Assembly: GCA_003388555.1 (NCBI GenBank)
Contig: QQVD01000018.1
Span: 65,274 to 99,644, forward strand
Length of the DNA: 34,371 nt
Origin: Acidobacteriota bacterium
Lineage (GTDB): Bacteria > Acidobacteriota > Thermoanaerobaculia > Multivoradales > Multivoraceae
Direction of reading: 5' to 3'
The notes beneath the pieces are model-generated. The model was not told where the DNA came from, made no database searches, and saw only the letters and a list, made by a program, of their open reading frames with translations. Within the stretch, counting starts at the first letter, position 1; each line of letters begins with the position of its first letter. Of the stretch, positions 16,570 to 27,910 are shown piece by piece. The position numbers and the translations under genes are program-made.

Positions 16570-17505
16570 TCACCGGCCGTCTCGCCGTACGCCGACGACC
16601 AGCCGCCCATCCTCGGTCAGGCGGCTCGCGGCGCCCAGCGGCAGGGTGAGGTTCGGCACTCCGTGACCCGCTGCGAGTCCCGTCGCGATCGCTGTCGATG
16701 TCTGATCGCTCACTTGGCGCAAGACCTCGTTCCAGCTGGCATCTCCGCCCTCCACGGCGGGCTCGAAGTGCCCGAAAATCACGGCGCGTGCGCCGTTCAG
16801 CGTACCCGAGAGCCTCAGGTGGGTCAACATTCGGTCCCGCCGGTACACCGGCTCGTCGACGTCCTCGAGGAACACCAGGCCGCCCCCAAGACGTGGCGCG
16901 AAGGCGGTGCCCAACGTTGCCGCGAGGAGCGACAGACAACCGCCCAACAGCCGACCCTCCACGGTCTCCGGCGGCCCCGGAGGCGGCGGCTCGCGGCGCT
17001 CCACGACGTGCTCCGCGGCGTGCTCGCCTGCCAGGTTGCGCAGCCACGACTCCGACTCCTGCGACGTCAGTCCGCGGGCCAGATCGACCGCCACCATCGG
17101 TCCGTGCAGGGTCGGCACGCCGAACCGGTGCGTCACCTCGAGCAGCAGCGGCGTCAGGTCCGAGTAACCGCAGAGCCGCAGCCCGGAACGAACCCGGCGC
17201 CCGATCAGCCCCCAGTCCAGGCGCGGCAGCAGGCGCAGGACCCCGTGGCCCCCACGAGCGAAGACCACGGCATCGAGACCGGCATCGGCGAGGAGCTCGT
17301 GGAACCCATCCAGCCGCTCGTCGTCGCCGCCGGCGAACAGGCCGCTGGCATCGCAGCCGGCGGCGACGTTGCGCGCCAGCACCGGCTCGAGCCCGTGGTG
17401 GCGCATCGCCTGCAGCCCGGCTTCGAGACGGTCCGGATCGCACGGCCCGCTGAGCGCGGCGACGCCGACCCGGCGCACCGGGTTCGCGGTGTTCGCCGCG
17501 TTCAC
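16570..17505 (-). CDS. S66-family LD-carboxypeptidase
   Basis: S66 peptidases cut the terminal D-alanine from the tetrapeptide of recycled murein in the cytoplasm; related MccF proteins hydrolyse microcin C-type adducts. The catalytic Ser-Glu-His triad is visible: Ser115 in CGYSDLT, Glu214 in VFLEDVDEP and His281 in GLAAGHGVPN. These positions match the family numbering closely. The protein has 311 residues and no signal peptide, as expected for LdcA. The GTG at 17505 has GAGG 7 nt upstream. The gene is just downstream of RNase P RNA (48 nt) and 6 nt upstream of the CNB-FHA gene. Cell-wall recycling fits with the PBP1A gene elsewhere in the window. An MccF-like detoxifying role is possible but less likely. 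Confidence 0.9.
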   Translation of the reverse strand: MNAANTANPVRRVGVAALSGPCDPDRLEAGLQAMRHHGLEPVLARNVAAGCDASGLFAGGDDERLDGFHELLADAGLDAVVFARGGHGVLRLLPRLDWGLIGRRVRSGLRLCGYSDLTPLLLEVTHRFGVPTLHGPMVAVDLARGLTSQESESWLRNLAGEHAAEHVVERREPPPPGPPETVEGRLLGGCLSLLAATLGTAFAPRLGGGLVFLEDVDEPVYRRDRMLTHLRLSGTLNGARAVIFGHFEPAVEGGDASWNEVLRQVSDQTSTAIATGLAAGHGVPNLTLPLGAASRLTEDGRLVVGVRRDGR

Positions 17506-17553
17506 CCCTCGACCTCGCGACCGGTTACCGGCTCGCGAGCCTCGGCCGGAGGC

Positions 17554-17952
<399 letters not shown>

Positions 17953-17959
17953 GGGATAG

Positions 17960-17965
17960 ATCCTA
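17960..17965 (-). promoter_or_regulatory. Candidate -10 box of rnpB
   Basis: The minus strand reads TAGGAT, then 7 nt, then G17952, the first base of the P1 helix. The spacing therefore agrees with a transcription start exactly at the mature 5' end. No good -35 is visible, and the -35 position lies close to the end of the upstream coding region. Confidence 0.45.
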
Positions 17966-17993
17966 CCGCGGCGCAGGTGGCGAGCGGTGGAGC

Positions 17994-19517
17994 TCACTGA
18001 CTGCCGAAGAGTCCCTTCAGACGACCGAGGAAGCTCTGGTCGGAGTGCGCCGCCACCTCACCGAGTCGCGACAGTCCCTCGAGCGCCTCGCCCTCCCCCG
18101 GCGCCTTCTGCAGGGCGGCGCGGTACTGCAGCTTGGCGTGGTTCGCCTGGCCCGCCTTCTCCAGCAGCTTGCCGAGCGCCACCCGGTACTCGGCGTTCTC
18201 GGGCTCGCGCTTGATCGCCTGCCGGTAGCTCTCCGTGGCCTGCCCCACCCACTTCGGGTTGCGACTCTGGATGTCACCGAGCAGCGCGTAGTACTCGGCC
18301 CTGGGCTCGACCCGCAGCGCCTGGCGCACCATCTCGAGGGCGAAGTGCAGCTCTTCGTGCTCGAGTAGGTTGCGTGCCTTGCGGTAGTTCTCCCGCGCCA
18401 GCATCCTCTGTTCATCACCGATCAGCGCCTTGCCGCCGTGCATGAGGCCGTCGATCCCCGCCTGCTGGTTGTACTGTGCCCGTCGCTCGGGATCGTTGAG
18501 CGTCAGGTAGGCGGCGGTGGCTCGCTCGAAGACGAGGCGTAGCGCGGCGCCGCGTCCGCGGATCCCGAGGCGCTCGGCATGCTCCGGATGCACCAGCAAC
18601 GCGAGGTCCTCGTACGCCGAGTGGATGCTCGCCTCGTCGGCGTGCAGATCGACGCCGAGCAGCTCATAGAAGTTCATCGAGCCGAGCTGGGAGATCAGCC
18701 GGATCACCTTCTGCTTGTGCTCCGCCGCGGGCAGCTCGATCGGCCTCTCCTGCAGCCGCGCCGACATCCGGGCGAGGAAGCGGTCCACCAGCGACTCGAG
18801 GATGCGTTCCGGGTCGCTGCTCCTGCCGTCGTCCGGCTGCACGTCGTACGGCAGCAGCAGATCGATAGAGCGCAGCCGCGCCATCATCCGCAACACCTGA
18901 TCGCGGGATCCCGGCACCTGACGCAGCAGCTCACCGAGGGCGATCGGATGCTCGGCACGGGAGATGATGAACATCTCGCCGGGATCGATGCCCTGCAGCT
19001 GGGTCAGCAGCGCCGAGGAGGAGTCGGCGATCAGGATCGCGTCCTCGCCACCAAGCCTCAGCACCAGCTCCTCGGACTCGGCGCCCCGCACCGAAGCCTC
19101 CATCACCAGGTAGGCGGTCGGCAGCGGTCCGATGAAGTCGGCCCGATTGTGCTCCAGGTCGTGGAAGACGAAGTCGCCGTCCGCCCACTCGAGCAGCACG
19201 TCGACGATGCGGTTGACGATGTGCTGCAGGCGATCGCGGGCGGCCGACGTCGTCTCCTGGCCAGAGGTGCCCTCGCCGCCGCGCCGCGGCGCCAGACCGA
19301 GGAAGACGGCGGCGTCGCTGTCGAGGAGCTGGCCAAGGTGGCGCGCCAACGCATGACCGCCGGGGAGGTGGAGCTCACCCTCGAAGAAGACGAAGCGCCG
19401 ACGGGCAGGACCCCGCTGGATGAGCAGCGAGCCGCTGGCCCGACTCAGCAGGATCGAGCGCATGACGTCGACGATCGGCGTCTTCGACAGCTCGCCGGAC
19501 AAGTGCAGTTCGCCCAT
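17994..19517 (-). CDS. DUF4388 (PATAN-like) / J-like / TPR protein
   Basis: This is a 507-residue cytoplasmic protein. The N-terminus (MGELHLSGELSKTPIVDVMRSI, then ASGSLLIQRGPARRRFVFFEG) is a DUF4388 domain, found in bacterial signalling scaffolds. Residues about 285-350 look like a J domain (MNFYELLGVDLHADEASIHSAY, later ATAAYLTLNDPERRAQY), but the invariant HPD is HPE (His310-Pro-Glu312). Residues about 385-490 hold TPR-like helices (EYYALLGDIQSRNP; AEYRVALGKLLEKAGQ). Related proteins occur in Myxococcota and Acidobacteriota and are often linked to motility or polarity, but the role here is unknown. ATG 19517 has no Shine-Dalgarno; a TATACT box ends 10 nt upstream. The gene precedes rnpB. 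Confidence 0.88.
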   Translation of the reverse strand: MGELHLSGELSKTPIVDVMRSILLSRASGSLLIQRGPARRRFVFFEGELHLPGGHALARHLGQLLDSDAAVFLGLAPRRGGEGTSGQETTSAARDRLQHIVNRIVDVLLEWADGDFVFHDLEHNRADFIGPLPTAYLVMEASVRGAESEELVLRLGGEDAILIADSSSALLTQLQGIDPGEMFIISRAEHPIALGELLRQVPGSRDQVLRMMARLRSIDLLLPYDVQPDDGRSSDPERILESLVDRFLARMSARLQERPIELPAAEHKQKVIRLISQLGSMNFYELLGVDLHADEASIHSAYEDLALLVHPEHAERLGIRGRGAALRLVFERATAAYLTLNDPERRAQYNQQAGIDGLMHGGKALIGDEQRMLARENYRKARNLLEHEELHFALEMVRQALRVEPRAEYYALLGDIQSRNPKWVGQATESYRQAIKREPENAEYRVALGKLLEKAGQANHAKLQYRAALQKAPGEGEALEGLSRLGEVAAHSDQSFLGRLKGLFGSQ

Positions 19518-19527
19518 GGACTTGCGA

Positions 19528-19533
19528 AGTATA
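19528..19533 (-). promoter_or_regulatory. Candidate -10 box (TATACT) for the DUF4388 gene
   Basis: TATACT on the minus strand is followed by 10 nt and ATG 19517, with no Shine-Dalgarno between. It directly follows the hairpin at 19534-19555, so it could instead serve as the U-containing tail of a uvrC terminator. Confidence 0.45.
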
Positions 19534-19555
19534 GCCGCGCCAGGGCTGGCGCGGC
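19534..19555 (-). terminator. Hairpin downstream of uvrC
   Basis: GCCGCGCCAG and CTGGCGCGGC are perfect inverted repeats separated by 2 nt, giving at least 9 bp with a 4-nt loop. The RNA then reads UAUACUU. It lies 36 nt after the uvrC stop and is a plausible terminator of the uvrB-uvrC unit. Confidence 0.55.
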
Positions 19556-19591
19556 GCCGCCCGATCCGGCTCAGGAACCGTGCCTCGAAGG

Positions 19592-21424
19592 CTACGTCTC
19601 ACCGGATGTCTCCGCGCCCTCGGCCGCCGCGGCTCCACCGTGGATCTGATCGTGCACCCGGCGCGCCAGCTTGGCTCCGAGCACCTCCTCGAGGGCTTCG
19701 ATCTCGGCCGCAGCGACGCCCCGGTAGCTGCCGAACCGCCGCACCAGGGCCTTGCGCCGCACCTCGCCGATGCCCTGCAGGTCGTCGAAGCGGCTCTTGA
19801 GGCTCGCCTTGGCGCGCCGCCGCCGGTGCCGTGAGACGGCGAACCGGTGCGCCTCGTCACGGATCTGCTGCAGCAGCTTCAGGCCGGGATCGCGGCGTTC
19901 GAGGCGCAGGGTGGCGCGCTGGCCGGGGATCACGATCTCCTCTTCACGTTTGGCCAGTCCGACCAGGGGCTGATCCTCGACACCGAGCGCCTCGAACGCC
20001 CGCAGCGCCGCCGTCACCTGCCCGTGTCCGCCGTCGACCAGCACCAGATCGGGCATCTCGCCGGTCTCCTCGAGCACCCGCGCGTAGCGGCGCTCGAGCA
20101 CCTGCTGCATCGCCGCGAAGTCGTCGGGCCCGCTGAGGTCGCGGATGTTGAAGGAGCGGTAGGCCCGTCGCGCCATCCTGCCCTCCTCCCACACCACCAT
20201 CGAGGCCACCGTCTGGCGGCCCTGGAAGGTCGAGATGTCGAAGCCCTCGATGCGCGCCGGCACCTCGCCGAGGCCGAGCAGGTCCTTGAGCACCAGCGCC
20301 CCCGGATCGACGTCGCGACCGAGCCGGAACCGACGCTTGAACGCCATGCGCGCGTTGTCGTCGGCGGTGGCGACCCGGTGCGCCTTGACCCCCCGCTCGG
20401 GCACGTGCACCGTCACCTTGTTGCCGCGCCGCTCGCCGAGCCAGAGCTCCAGCGCCTCGCTCCCTTCGATCGCCACCGGCAGGTGGATCTCCTTGGGCAC
20501 GAAGGTGGTGTGCTGGTAGATCTGCGGCAGCAGGTCGTCGAGCAGCTCGGAGGCGCCGATGGCACCGGCCTCCTCGAAGAAGAGCTCGCGACGGTCGAGC
20601 ACCTGGCCGTCGCGCATGACCAGCACCGTGACCGCCGCCTTGCCGTCGGCGATGCAGGCGCCGTAGATGTCGACGTCCTCGCTGCGGCCGCTGCCCAGCT
20701 GACGGCGCTGCTGCACGGCCTCGATCTCGGCGATGACGTCGCGCAGCTGAGCCGCCTGTTCGTACTCGAGTCTCTCCGAGGCGTCGAGCATCTCGGAGCG
20801 CAGCGAGGCGACCAGATCGTCCGTCTTGCCGGCGAGGAAGAGACGGGCACGGTCCACCGCGACGGCGTACTCGTCCCGGCTCGTCAGCCCGGCGACGCAC
20901 GGCCCGAGGCAGCGTTTCATGTCGTAGTAGAGGCAGGGCCGTGGCAGCTTGCCGTCGATCTCGATCCGGCAGACCCGCACCTCGAACAGGCGCTGCACCA
21001 GCTTGATGGCGCGCCGCGCCAGCCCTCCGGGCAGGAACGGACCGTAGTACTCGGACCCGTCGTCGACCATGCGGCGGGTGAACGCGACGCGCGGGTAGTC
21101 GTCGCCGAGGGTGAGCTTCAGGTAGGGGTAGGTCTTGTCGTCGCGCAGCCGGATGTTGTACCGCGGCTGGCGGTTCTTGATCAGGTTGTTCTCGAGCAGC
21201 AGGGCGTCGGCCTCGCTGTCGGTGACCACGAAGTCGAGTTGGTGCGCCTCGCGAACCATCGCGCCGAGCCGCGGGTCGGAGTCGACCTTGGTGTAGGCGA
21301 CGACCCGCTTCTGCAGCGACTTCGCCTTGCCGACGTAGAGCGCCTCGCCTCCCGCGTCGAGGAAGAGGTAGACGCCCGCACGGTCGGGCAGCGCGCGGAT
21401 GCGGTCCTCGAGCTCGCGGCGCAC
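19592..21424 (-). CDS. uvrC: Excinuclease ABC subunit C
   Basis: UvrC makes the dual incisions on either side of a DNA lesion held by UvrB. The 610-residue protein has the GIY-YIG nuclease at residues about 12-95 (GVYLFLDAGGEALYVGKAK). A four-cysteine cluster of the iron-sulfur type follows (RVCRIEI, then PRPCLYYDMKRCLGPC). A UVR motif lies near residue 215, and the RNase H-like nuclease has acidic positions in EGFDISTFQG and VLVDGGHGQV and a His in RDEAHRFA. A helix-hairpin-helix end closes the protein (LQGIGEVRRKALVRRFGS). The start is GTG at 21424, 22 nt after the uvrB stop, so the two subunits are almost surely co-expressed. Confidence 0.98.
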   Translation of the reverse strand: MRRELEDRIRALPDRAGVYLFLDAGGEALYVGKAKSLQKRVVAYTKVDSDPRLGAMVREAHQLDFVVTDSEADALLLENNLIKNRQPRYNIRLRDDKTYPYLKLTLGDDYPRVAFTRRMVDDGSEYYGPFLPGGLARRAIKLVQRLFEVRVCRIEIDGKLPRPCLYYDMKRCLGPCVAGLTSRDEYAVAVDRARLFLAGKTDDLVASLRSEMLDASERLEYEQAAQLRDVIAEIEAVQQRRQLGSGRSEDVDIYGACIADGKAAVTVLVMRDGQVLDRRELFFEEAGAIGASELLDDLLPQIYQHTTFVPKEIHLPVAIEGSEALELWLGERRGNKVTVHVPERGVKAHRVATADDNARMAFKRRFRLGRDVDPGALVLKDLLGLGEVPARIEGFDISTFQGRQTVASMVVWEEGRMARRAYRSFNIRDLSGPDDFAAMQQVLERRYARVLEETGEMPDLVLVDGGHGQVTAALRAFEALGVEDQPLVGLAKREEEIVIPGQRATLRLERRDPGLKLLQQIRDEAHRFAVSRHRRRRAKASLKSRFDDLQGIGEVRRKALVRRFGSYRGVAAAEIEALEEVLGAKLARRVHDQIHGGAAAAEGAETSGET

Positions 21425-21446
21425 GTGCGACTCCCGCCCAGCCCCT

Positions 21447-23461
<2,015 letters not shown>

Positions 23462-23465
<4 letters not shown>

Positions 23466-23959
23466 GCCAGCACCTCGCCGTTGTCGCGGGCAGGCGCCGG
23501 CCCGCCGTCGGAGGGCGCCGTCTCGAGCCGCTCCAGCCGTTCGATGAGCGGCAGGATCTGCGGCCAGGTCAAGGCTGCGCCACCGGACTGCCGCAGCATC
23601 GAGGTCCAGATCCGATTGATCTCGGTGGCCGTCGACCAGTCCACCGAACCGTGCTCTAGCGCTCGGCGCAGGCCGTCGAAGGCGCCCTGCACCCGGTTGC
23701 GTTGTGCATCGTTCAGATTGTCCTCGGTCAGCTCGACCAGGGTGCTCTGCCACCAGCCGACCGTCCAGTCCATGATCGCCGCGCTCTGCCACTGGGCGAC
23801 CGCGAGCAGGCCGACGAGGACGAAGGCGAGGCAGCCACAACCGGCGAGGAAGGGGCGGGCGCAGCCGATCCGGGGGGCGCTCCCGGCCGGACGCCAGGGC
23901 CGGGGGAGCGGCGGGAGGTCTTCGGCGGCGGGGCGCGGTGCATCGTGCATCGTCGCCAT
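23462..23959 (-). CDS. Small single-pass membrane protein of unknown function
   Basis: The 165-residue product has a Pro-rich cytoplasmic start, one strong TM helix at about 37-58 ([21 protein letters not shown]) and a C-terminal domain of helices rich in Trp, Leu and charged residues. I recognise no family. The start ATG 23959 is supported by a -10-like box 9 nt upstream; ATG 23950 is an in-frame alternative. Its TGA overlaps the uvrB TTG by 4 nt, so uvrB translation may depend on it. It is divergent from the PBP1A gene, with only 23 nt between the two start codons. Confidence 0.75.
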
Positions 23960-23967
23960 CTGGGGAG

Positions 23968-23976
23968 CATAATATC
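23968..23976. promoter_or_regulatory. Shared symmetric -10 element for divergent PBP1A and uvrB-side genes
   Basis: The AT-rich island CATAATATC stands out in the GC-rich context. On the plus strand CATAAT (23968-23973) matches TATAAT at 5 of 6 positions, and GTG 23983 follows after 9 nt. On the minus strand TATTAT (23974-23969) also matches at 5 of 6, and ATG 23959 follows after 9 nt. One near-palindrome may thus drive both genes with very short leaders. -35 elements are weak on both sides. Confidence 0.5.
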
Positions 23977-23982
23977 GGTGGC

Positions 23983-26610
23983 GTGAGCAGCTCTTCCGAT
24001 CCCGCCGCGTCCCCACAAGCGCCACCGGCGGACGACCTCGGCGCGCGGCGATCCCCGGCGTCCGGCAGCCGGGGCGGCTCCAGTTGGCGGCGCGCTGCCC
24101 GCTGGGTCATCCCGGCACTGGTCGCCATCGGCCTCGGGCTCGCCTTCGGCGCCGGGTTCGCCGCCACCATCGACGTGCCGGAGGTCGAGTCGATCATCGA
24201 CTTCTCGCCCGGCCTGGTGACCGAGCTCGAGGCAGTCGACGGCCGGGTCTTCCAGACCTACTTCCGGCAGCGCCGGGTGATGCTGGGACCGGACGAGATC
24301 CCCGAGCTGCTGCGCGACGCGCTGCTGGCCGCCGAGGACAGCAACTTCTTCCAGCACGGAGGGGTCGACCTGATGGGCATCCTGTCCACCGTGGTCGACA
24401 ACATGCTGCGCTCGGACCGCCGTCGCGGGGCCTCGACGCTGACCATGCAGCTCGCCGGATCGCTCTACCTCGATCGCACCCAGCGGACCTGGGAGCGCAA
24501 GATCCGCGAGGCGTTCTACGCCGTCGAGCTCGAGAAGACGCTGAGCAAGCAGCAGATCCTCACCCTCTACTGCAACTGGGTCAATCTCGGCCACGGCAAC
24601 TACGGTTTCGAGGCCGCGGCCAACTACTACTTCGACCTCGGCGTCGACCAGCTGGACGCGGCGCAGATGGCGACCCTGGTGGCGATCGTGCCGCGACCTT
24701 CCGACTGGTCGCCGATCCGGCGGCCCGACTTCATGCGCCACCGCCGCGACCTGGTGCTGGCGCGCATGGTCGACGAGGGTGCCCTGGAGCCGGCAGAGTA
24801 CGAGGCAGCGGTCGAGCAGCCGCTCGACGTCGTCGAGCGCACGACACGGCCGGACTCCGGCGCCTACTTCGCCGAGGCGGTGCGCCGCGAGCTCTACGAC
24901 ACCTACGGCGAGAAGGGCCTCTACGAGCGTGGCCTGCGCGTGCACACGACCTTCGAGCCGCGGATCCAGGCAGCGGTCGACGAGGCGCTGCGCGACGGCC
25001 TGGTGCGCATCGACCGCGAGACTCGAGGTTGGCAGGGGGCCCACCTCCAGCTCGGTGCCGAGGAGATGCAGAGCCGCGAGCTGCCCTCCTGGAGCAGCCT
25101 CCTGTGGGAGGACGGAGCCTGGGTGGAGGGCATCGTCGTGGCACGCGACGCGGCCTCGGCGACGGTGCGGGTGGCGGACCAATTCTCCACCCTCGAACGC
25201 TCGGGAATCGGCTGGACACGCAAGGGCAGGATCGACGCCGTGCTCGACGTCGGCGACGTCGCCTGGTTCGCGCTGCGGCTCTCCGAGGAGGCGAAGCAGC
25301 GACTGGCGGCGAACGCCGCGGCAGAGGGAGATGAGACGGAAGAGGGCGAGACGGTTCCGAGGGTCTCGGCCGCAACCGAGGCAACACCGGAGACCGGTGA
25401 GGTTGGCGATGCGGCGCAGGTCGACGAGCCGCCGCCGATCGACGACTTCGAGCTCGAGCTGATGCAGGAGCCCGAGATCGAAGGCGCCGTGGTGGTGCTC
25501 GACAACGCCAGCGGTGCGGTGCGCGCCCTCGGTGGCGGCTGGAGCTTCGCCCGCAACGAGTTCAATCGCGCCCTGCAGGCGCGGCGGCAGCCCGGCTCGG
25601 CGTTCAAGCCCCTGGTCTTCGGCGCCGCCTACGAGGCGGGCTTCACTCCCGCCGACACGCTCTTCGATGCACCGGTGGTCTTCCCCGCCGGCGACGGCTC
25701 GCCGACCTACAGCCCGCGCAACTTCTACCGCAACTACGAGGGGATCATCACCCTGCGACGGGCGCTCGAGAAGAGCATCAACGTCACCGCCGTGAAGCTG
25801 CAGAACCTGGTCGGCGTGCAGAGGGTCATCGAGTTCGCGCGTCGCTGCGGAATCCAGTCGCCCCTGCCGCCCTACCCCAGTCTCGCTCTCGGTAGCGCCG
25901 AGCTGACGCCGCTCGAGCTGGCGTCCGCGTACGCCGCGATCGCCAACGAGGGGACGTACCTCGAGCCGTACCTGATCGAGCGCGTCGAGACCCCCGACGG
26001 CCGCACCCTGCAGAGCCATCAACCGAGCGCAGCTCGCGCCATGGACCCGGCCGTCGCCTACCTGCTGGTCCACACCATGCGAGGCGTCGTCGACCGCGGC
26101 ACTGCCGCGGCGGCCCGCTCCCTCGGTCTCGCCGCGGCGGGGAAGACCGGCACCACCGACGGCTTCACCGACGCCTGGTTCGCCGGCTTCAATCCCGACC
26201 TCACGGTGGTCGTCTGGGTCGGCTACGACCGCAAGCGCCGCATCGGCCGCAACATGACCGGCGCCCACGCCGCGCTGCCGATCTGGATGCAGATCCTCCG
26301 TCGGGGGCTCGACGAGGGCTGGGTCCTCCCCGCCGAGCGACGCGACTTCCAGGTGCCGCCGGGAATCATCTTCAGGGCGGTCGAACCGGAGTCGGGTCGA
26401 CTCGCCGGGGCGGCCGCGCCGCGCTCGCTCCAGGAGGCGTTCCTGGTGGGCACCGAGCCGGTGCAGGAGTACACGCAGAAGTGGGGGCGGGTGCTCGACC
26501 TGCCGTGGTACCAGCAGCGTCGCTTCTACGGCAAGCCGAAGGATGGCGAGCGGATGCCGGAGGAGATCGAGGACTGGGACGCGGTGCTGACGCGGCGCGC
26601 CGCCCAGTAG
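23983..26610 (+). CDS. mrcA: Class A penicillin-binding protein (PBP1A-type)
   Basis: This bifunctional peptidoglycan synthase polymerises glycan strands from lipid II and cross-links the peptides in the periplasm. A cytoplasmic lead of about 38 residues is followed by one TM anchor ([19 protein letters not shown]). The GT51 domain has catalytic Glu118 in AAEDSNFF, then [15 protein letters not shown] and [13 protein letters not shown]. The transpeptidase has Ser539-x-x-Lys542 in PGSAFKPL, Ser598-Ile-Asn600 and Lys721-Thr-Gly-Thr. Between the two domains is an OB-like region and an acidic, Glu/Thr/Pro-rich stretch (about residues 447-490) that is probably flexible. The start is GTG 23983, nine nt after a -10-like box; upstream in-frame ATG 23938 would lie inside the opposing gene. 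The protein has 875 residues and is the only clear plus-strand gene. Confidence 0.96.
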   Translation: MSSSSDPAASPQAPPADDLGARRSPASGSRGGSSWRRAARWVIPALVAIGLGLAFGAGFAATIDVPEVESIIDFSPGLVTELEAVDGRVFQTYFRQRRVMLGPDEIPELLRDALLAAEDSNFFQHGGVDLMGILSTVVDNMLRSDRRRGASTLTMQLAGSLYLDRTQRTWERKIREAFYAVELEKTLSKQQILTLYCNWVNLGHGNYGFEAAANYYFDLGVDQLDAAQMATLVAIVPRPSDWSPIRRPDFMRHRRDLVLARMVDEGALEPAEYEAAVEQPLDVVERTTRPDSGAYFAEAVRRELYDTYGEKGLYERGLRVHTTFEPRIQAAVDEALRDGLVRIDRETRGWQGAHLQLGAEEMQSRELPSWSSLLWEDGAWVEGIVVARDAASATVRVADQFSTLERSGIGWTRKGRIDAVLDVGDVAWFALRLSEEAKQRLAANAAAEGDETEEGETVPRVSAATEATPETGEVGDAAQVDEPPPIDDFELELMQEPEIEGAVVVLDNASGAVRALGGGWSFARNEFNRALQARRQPGSAFKPLVFGAAYEAGFTPADTLFDAPVVFPAGDGSPTYSPRNFYRNYEGIITLRRALEKSINVTAVKLQNLVGVQRVIEFARRCGIQSPLPPYPSLALGSAELTPLELASAYAAIANEGTYLEPYLIERVETPDGRTLQSHQPSAARAMDPAVAYLLVHTMRGVVDRGTAAAARSLGLAAAGKTGTTDGFTDAWFAGFNPDLTVVVWVGYDRKRRIGRNMTGAHAALPIWMQILRRGLDEGWVLPAERRDFQVPPGIIFRAVEPESGRLAGAAAPRSLQEAFLVGTEPVQEYTQKWGRVLDLPWYQQRRFYGKPKDGERMPEEIEDWDAVLTRRAAQ

Positions 26611-26621
26611 CATCCAGAGTC

Positions 26622-26643
26622 GGGCGAAGGCCGCACCTCGCCC
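26622..26643. terminator. Hairpin between convergent PBP1A and methyltransferase genes
   Basis: GGGCGA and TCGCCC form a 6-bp stem, extendable by two G-C pairs past a bulged A, in the 47-nt gap between convergent stop codons. It could end transcription from both sides, but neither strand has a T-run after it, so this is a weak call. Confidence 0.35.
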
Positions 26644-26657
26644 CTCGTCGACCGTCG

Positions 26658-27878
26658 TCAGCCCGGCTTGCTCGCGCGCAGGGTGTAGTCCTGGTCGCCG
26701 AACAGCAGCGAATCGAGCTCGTCGCGCAGGCGGGCGACCCGGCTCCAGACCGCCTCGAGAGCTTCGCCCGGCGGGCCATCACTCGTCACTGGCGGCTCCA
26801 ATGGCGGCAGTCTCTCGAGCTCAGCGAACGGGTGGCAGGTCTCGAAGCCGATGTCGGCGAATCCGGCCGCCTCGCACTCGGCGACGAGCTGCTCCGGATG
26901 CACCGGGCGGAGATGGGTCGAGTCGACCCAGAAGTTGCGCGAACCGGCGACCAGCGACAGCGGGCTCGGGGTCTCGACGAGCAGCAGGCCGCCGGGGCGC
27001 AGGACTGCGAGCGCCTCGCGCAGCATGGTCCGCAGCACCTCGAGGGGCAGATGCTCGACGACGTGCAGGCAGGTCACCGCCCCGAGACTGCCCGGCGGAC
27101 TCAGGCGCAGCTCCTCGACCAGGTCGCGATGCCGAACCTCCAGACCGTGGTCCTCGCGGCAACGTCGGACCATGGCGCGGTTGCCGTCCACTCCGCGGCT
27201 CTCGACGCCGGCATCGCGCAGCAGGCGAAGCAGCTCGCCGCGGCCACAGCCGAGATCGAGCACCGGCGCATGCTCCGCCAGCTCGCCGACGTAGCCGGCG
27301 AGCCTGTCGCGGATCTCCTCCTCGCTGCCGCGATGGCGCCGCTCGAACTCGAGGTAGGCGTGCTCGAGCAGCTCGGGCCCGCCCTGCTGACCGTCCTCCT
27401 CCGTTCGCCGTTCGCGCAGCGCCGAGGCCAGATCACGCTGGAGCAGGCGGCAGCGGTCGAGGGCGCGCTCGAGCTTCAGATCGACGCGGCTGTAGAGCGC
27501 GTCGTTGTAGCGGGCGACCTCACGCAGTCCTTCCGAGAGACACGCCTCGAGGCTGCTCACGCGCCGTTCCAGCGCATCGAGATCGACGCGTAGGTCCTCG
27601 ATCCGACGTAGCCGCTCGATGACGATCAGATCGAAGACGCGCTGGCGGTCCCACAGGTCCTGTTGGGGGGTCTTCACCAGCGGCCGGAGCAGCCGCTTGA
27701 AGGCCACCACGAGCCGACCGATCAGGCCGCCGCGATGGCTGCCGATCGGCAGCGCCACGTCCTCCGACCACAGCCAGTGCCAGTCGTCGAGATCGCGCGT
27801 CGGCTCGCCACCAACGAAACGAGCGAGGCGGGTGTCCCCGTCCTCGCTCGTGCCGCGGGAGTGGTTTCGGTCGCTCAC
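26658..27878 (-). CDS. Coiled-coil SAM-dependent methyltransferase
   Basis: This 406-residue protein has a long N-terminal part rich in Arg, Glu and Leu (about 72-165) that should form coiled coil or long helices. A class I methyltransferase domain follows. Motif I is VLDLGCGRGE (206-215), the acidic residue binding the ribose is at GVDGN (229-233), and TCLHVVEHL (269-277) and LRPGGLLLVETPSP follow. DSTHLRPVHPEQL (319-331) is typical of Methyltransf_23-like enzymes found near polysaccharide genes, some of which cap O-antigen chains. The substrate here is unknown. The start is GTG 27878, 32 nt after the rplI stop on the same strand, so it may be the last gene of the ribosomal operon. There is no signal peptide, though an amphipathic segment at 53-68 could touch membrane. 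Confidence 0.88.
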   Translation of the reverse strand: MSDRNHSRGTSEDGDTRLARFVGGEPTRDLDDWHWLWSEDVALPIGSHRGGLIGRLVVAFKRLLRPLVKTPQQDLWDRQRVFDLIVIERLRRIEDLRVDLDALERRVSSLEACLSEGLREVARYNDALYSRVDLKLERALDRCRLLQRDLASALRERRTEEDGQQGGPELLEHAYLEFERRHRGSEEEIRDRLAGYVGELAEHAPVLDLGCGRGELLRLLRDAGVESRGVDGNRAMVRRCREDHGLEVRHRDLVEELRLSPPGSLGAVTCLHVVEHLPLEVLRTMLREALAVLRPGGLLLVETPSPLSLVAGSRNFWVDSTHLRPVHPEQLVAECEAAGFADIGFETCHPFAELERLPPLEPPVTSDGPPGEALEAVWSRVARLRDELDSLLFGDQDYTLRASKPG

Positions 27879-27910
27879 CGTTCCCGCCCGGGGTTGACCG
27901 CGGGCGACGT

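Noticed and set aside
23466-24197. N-terminal extension of the uvrB frame
   Set aside because: It overlaps the upstream membrane-protein gene and even PBP1A; UvrB homology begins just after TTG 23465.
23728-26613. 961-codon minus-strand frame opposite PBP1A
   Set aside because: PBP1A has all catalytic motifs; the opposing frame has none and is an antisense shadow.
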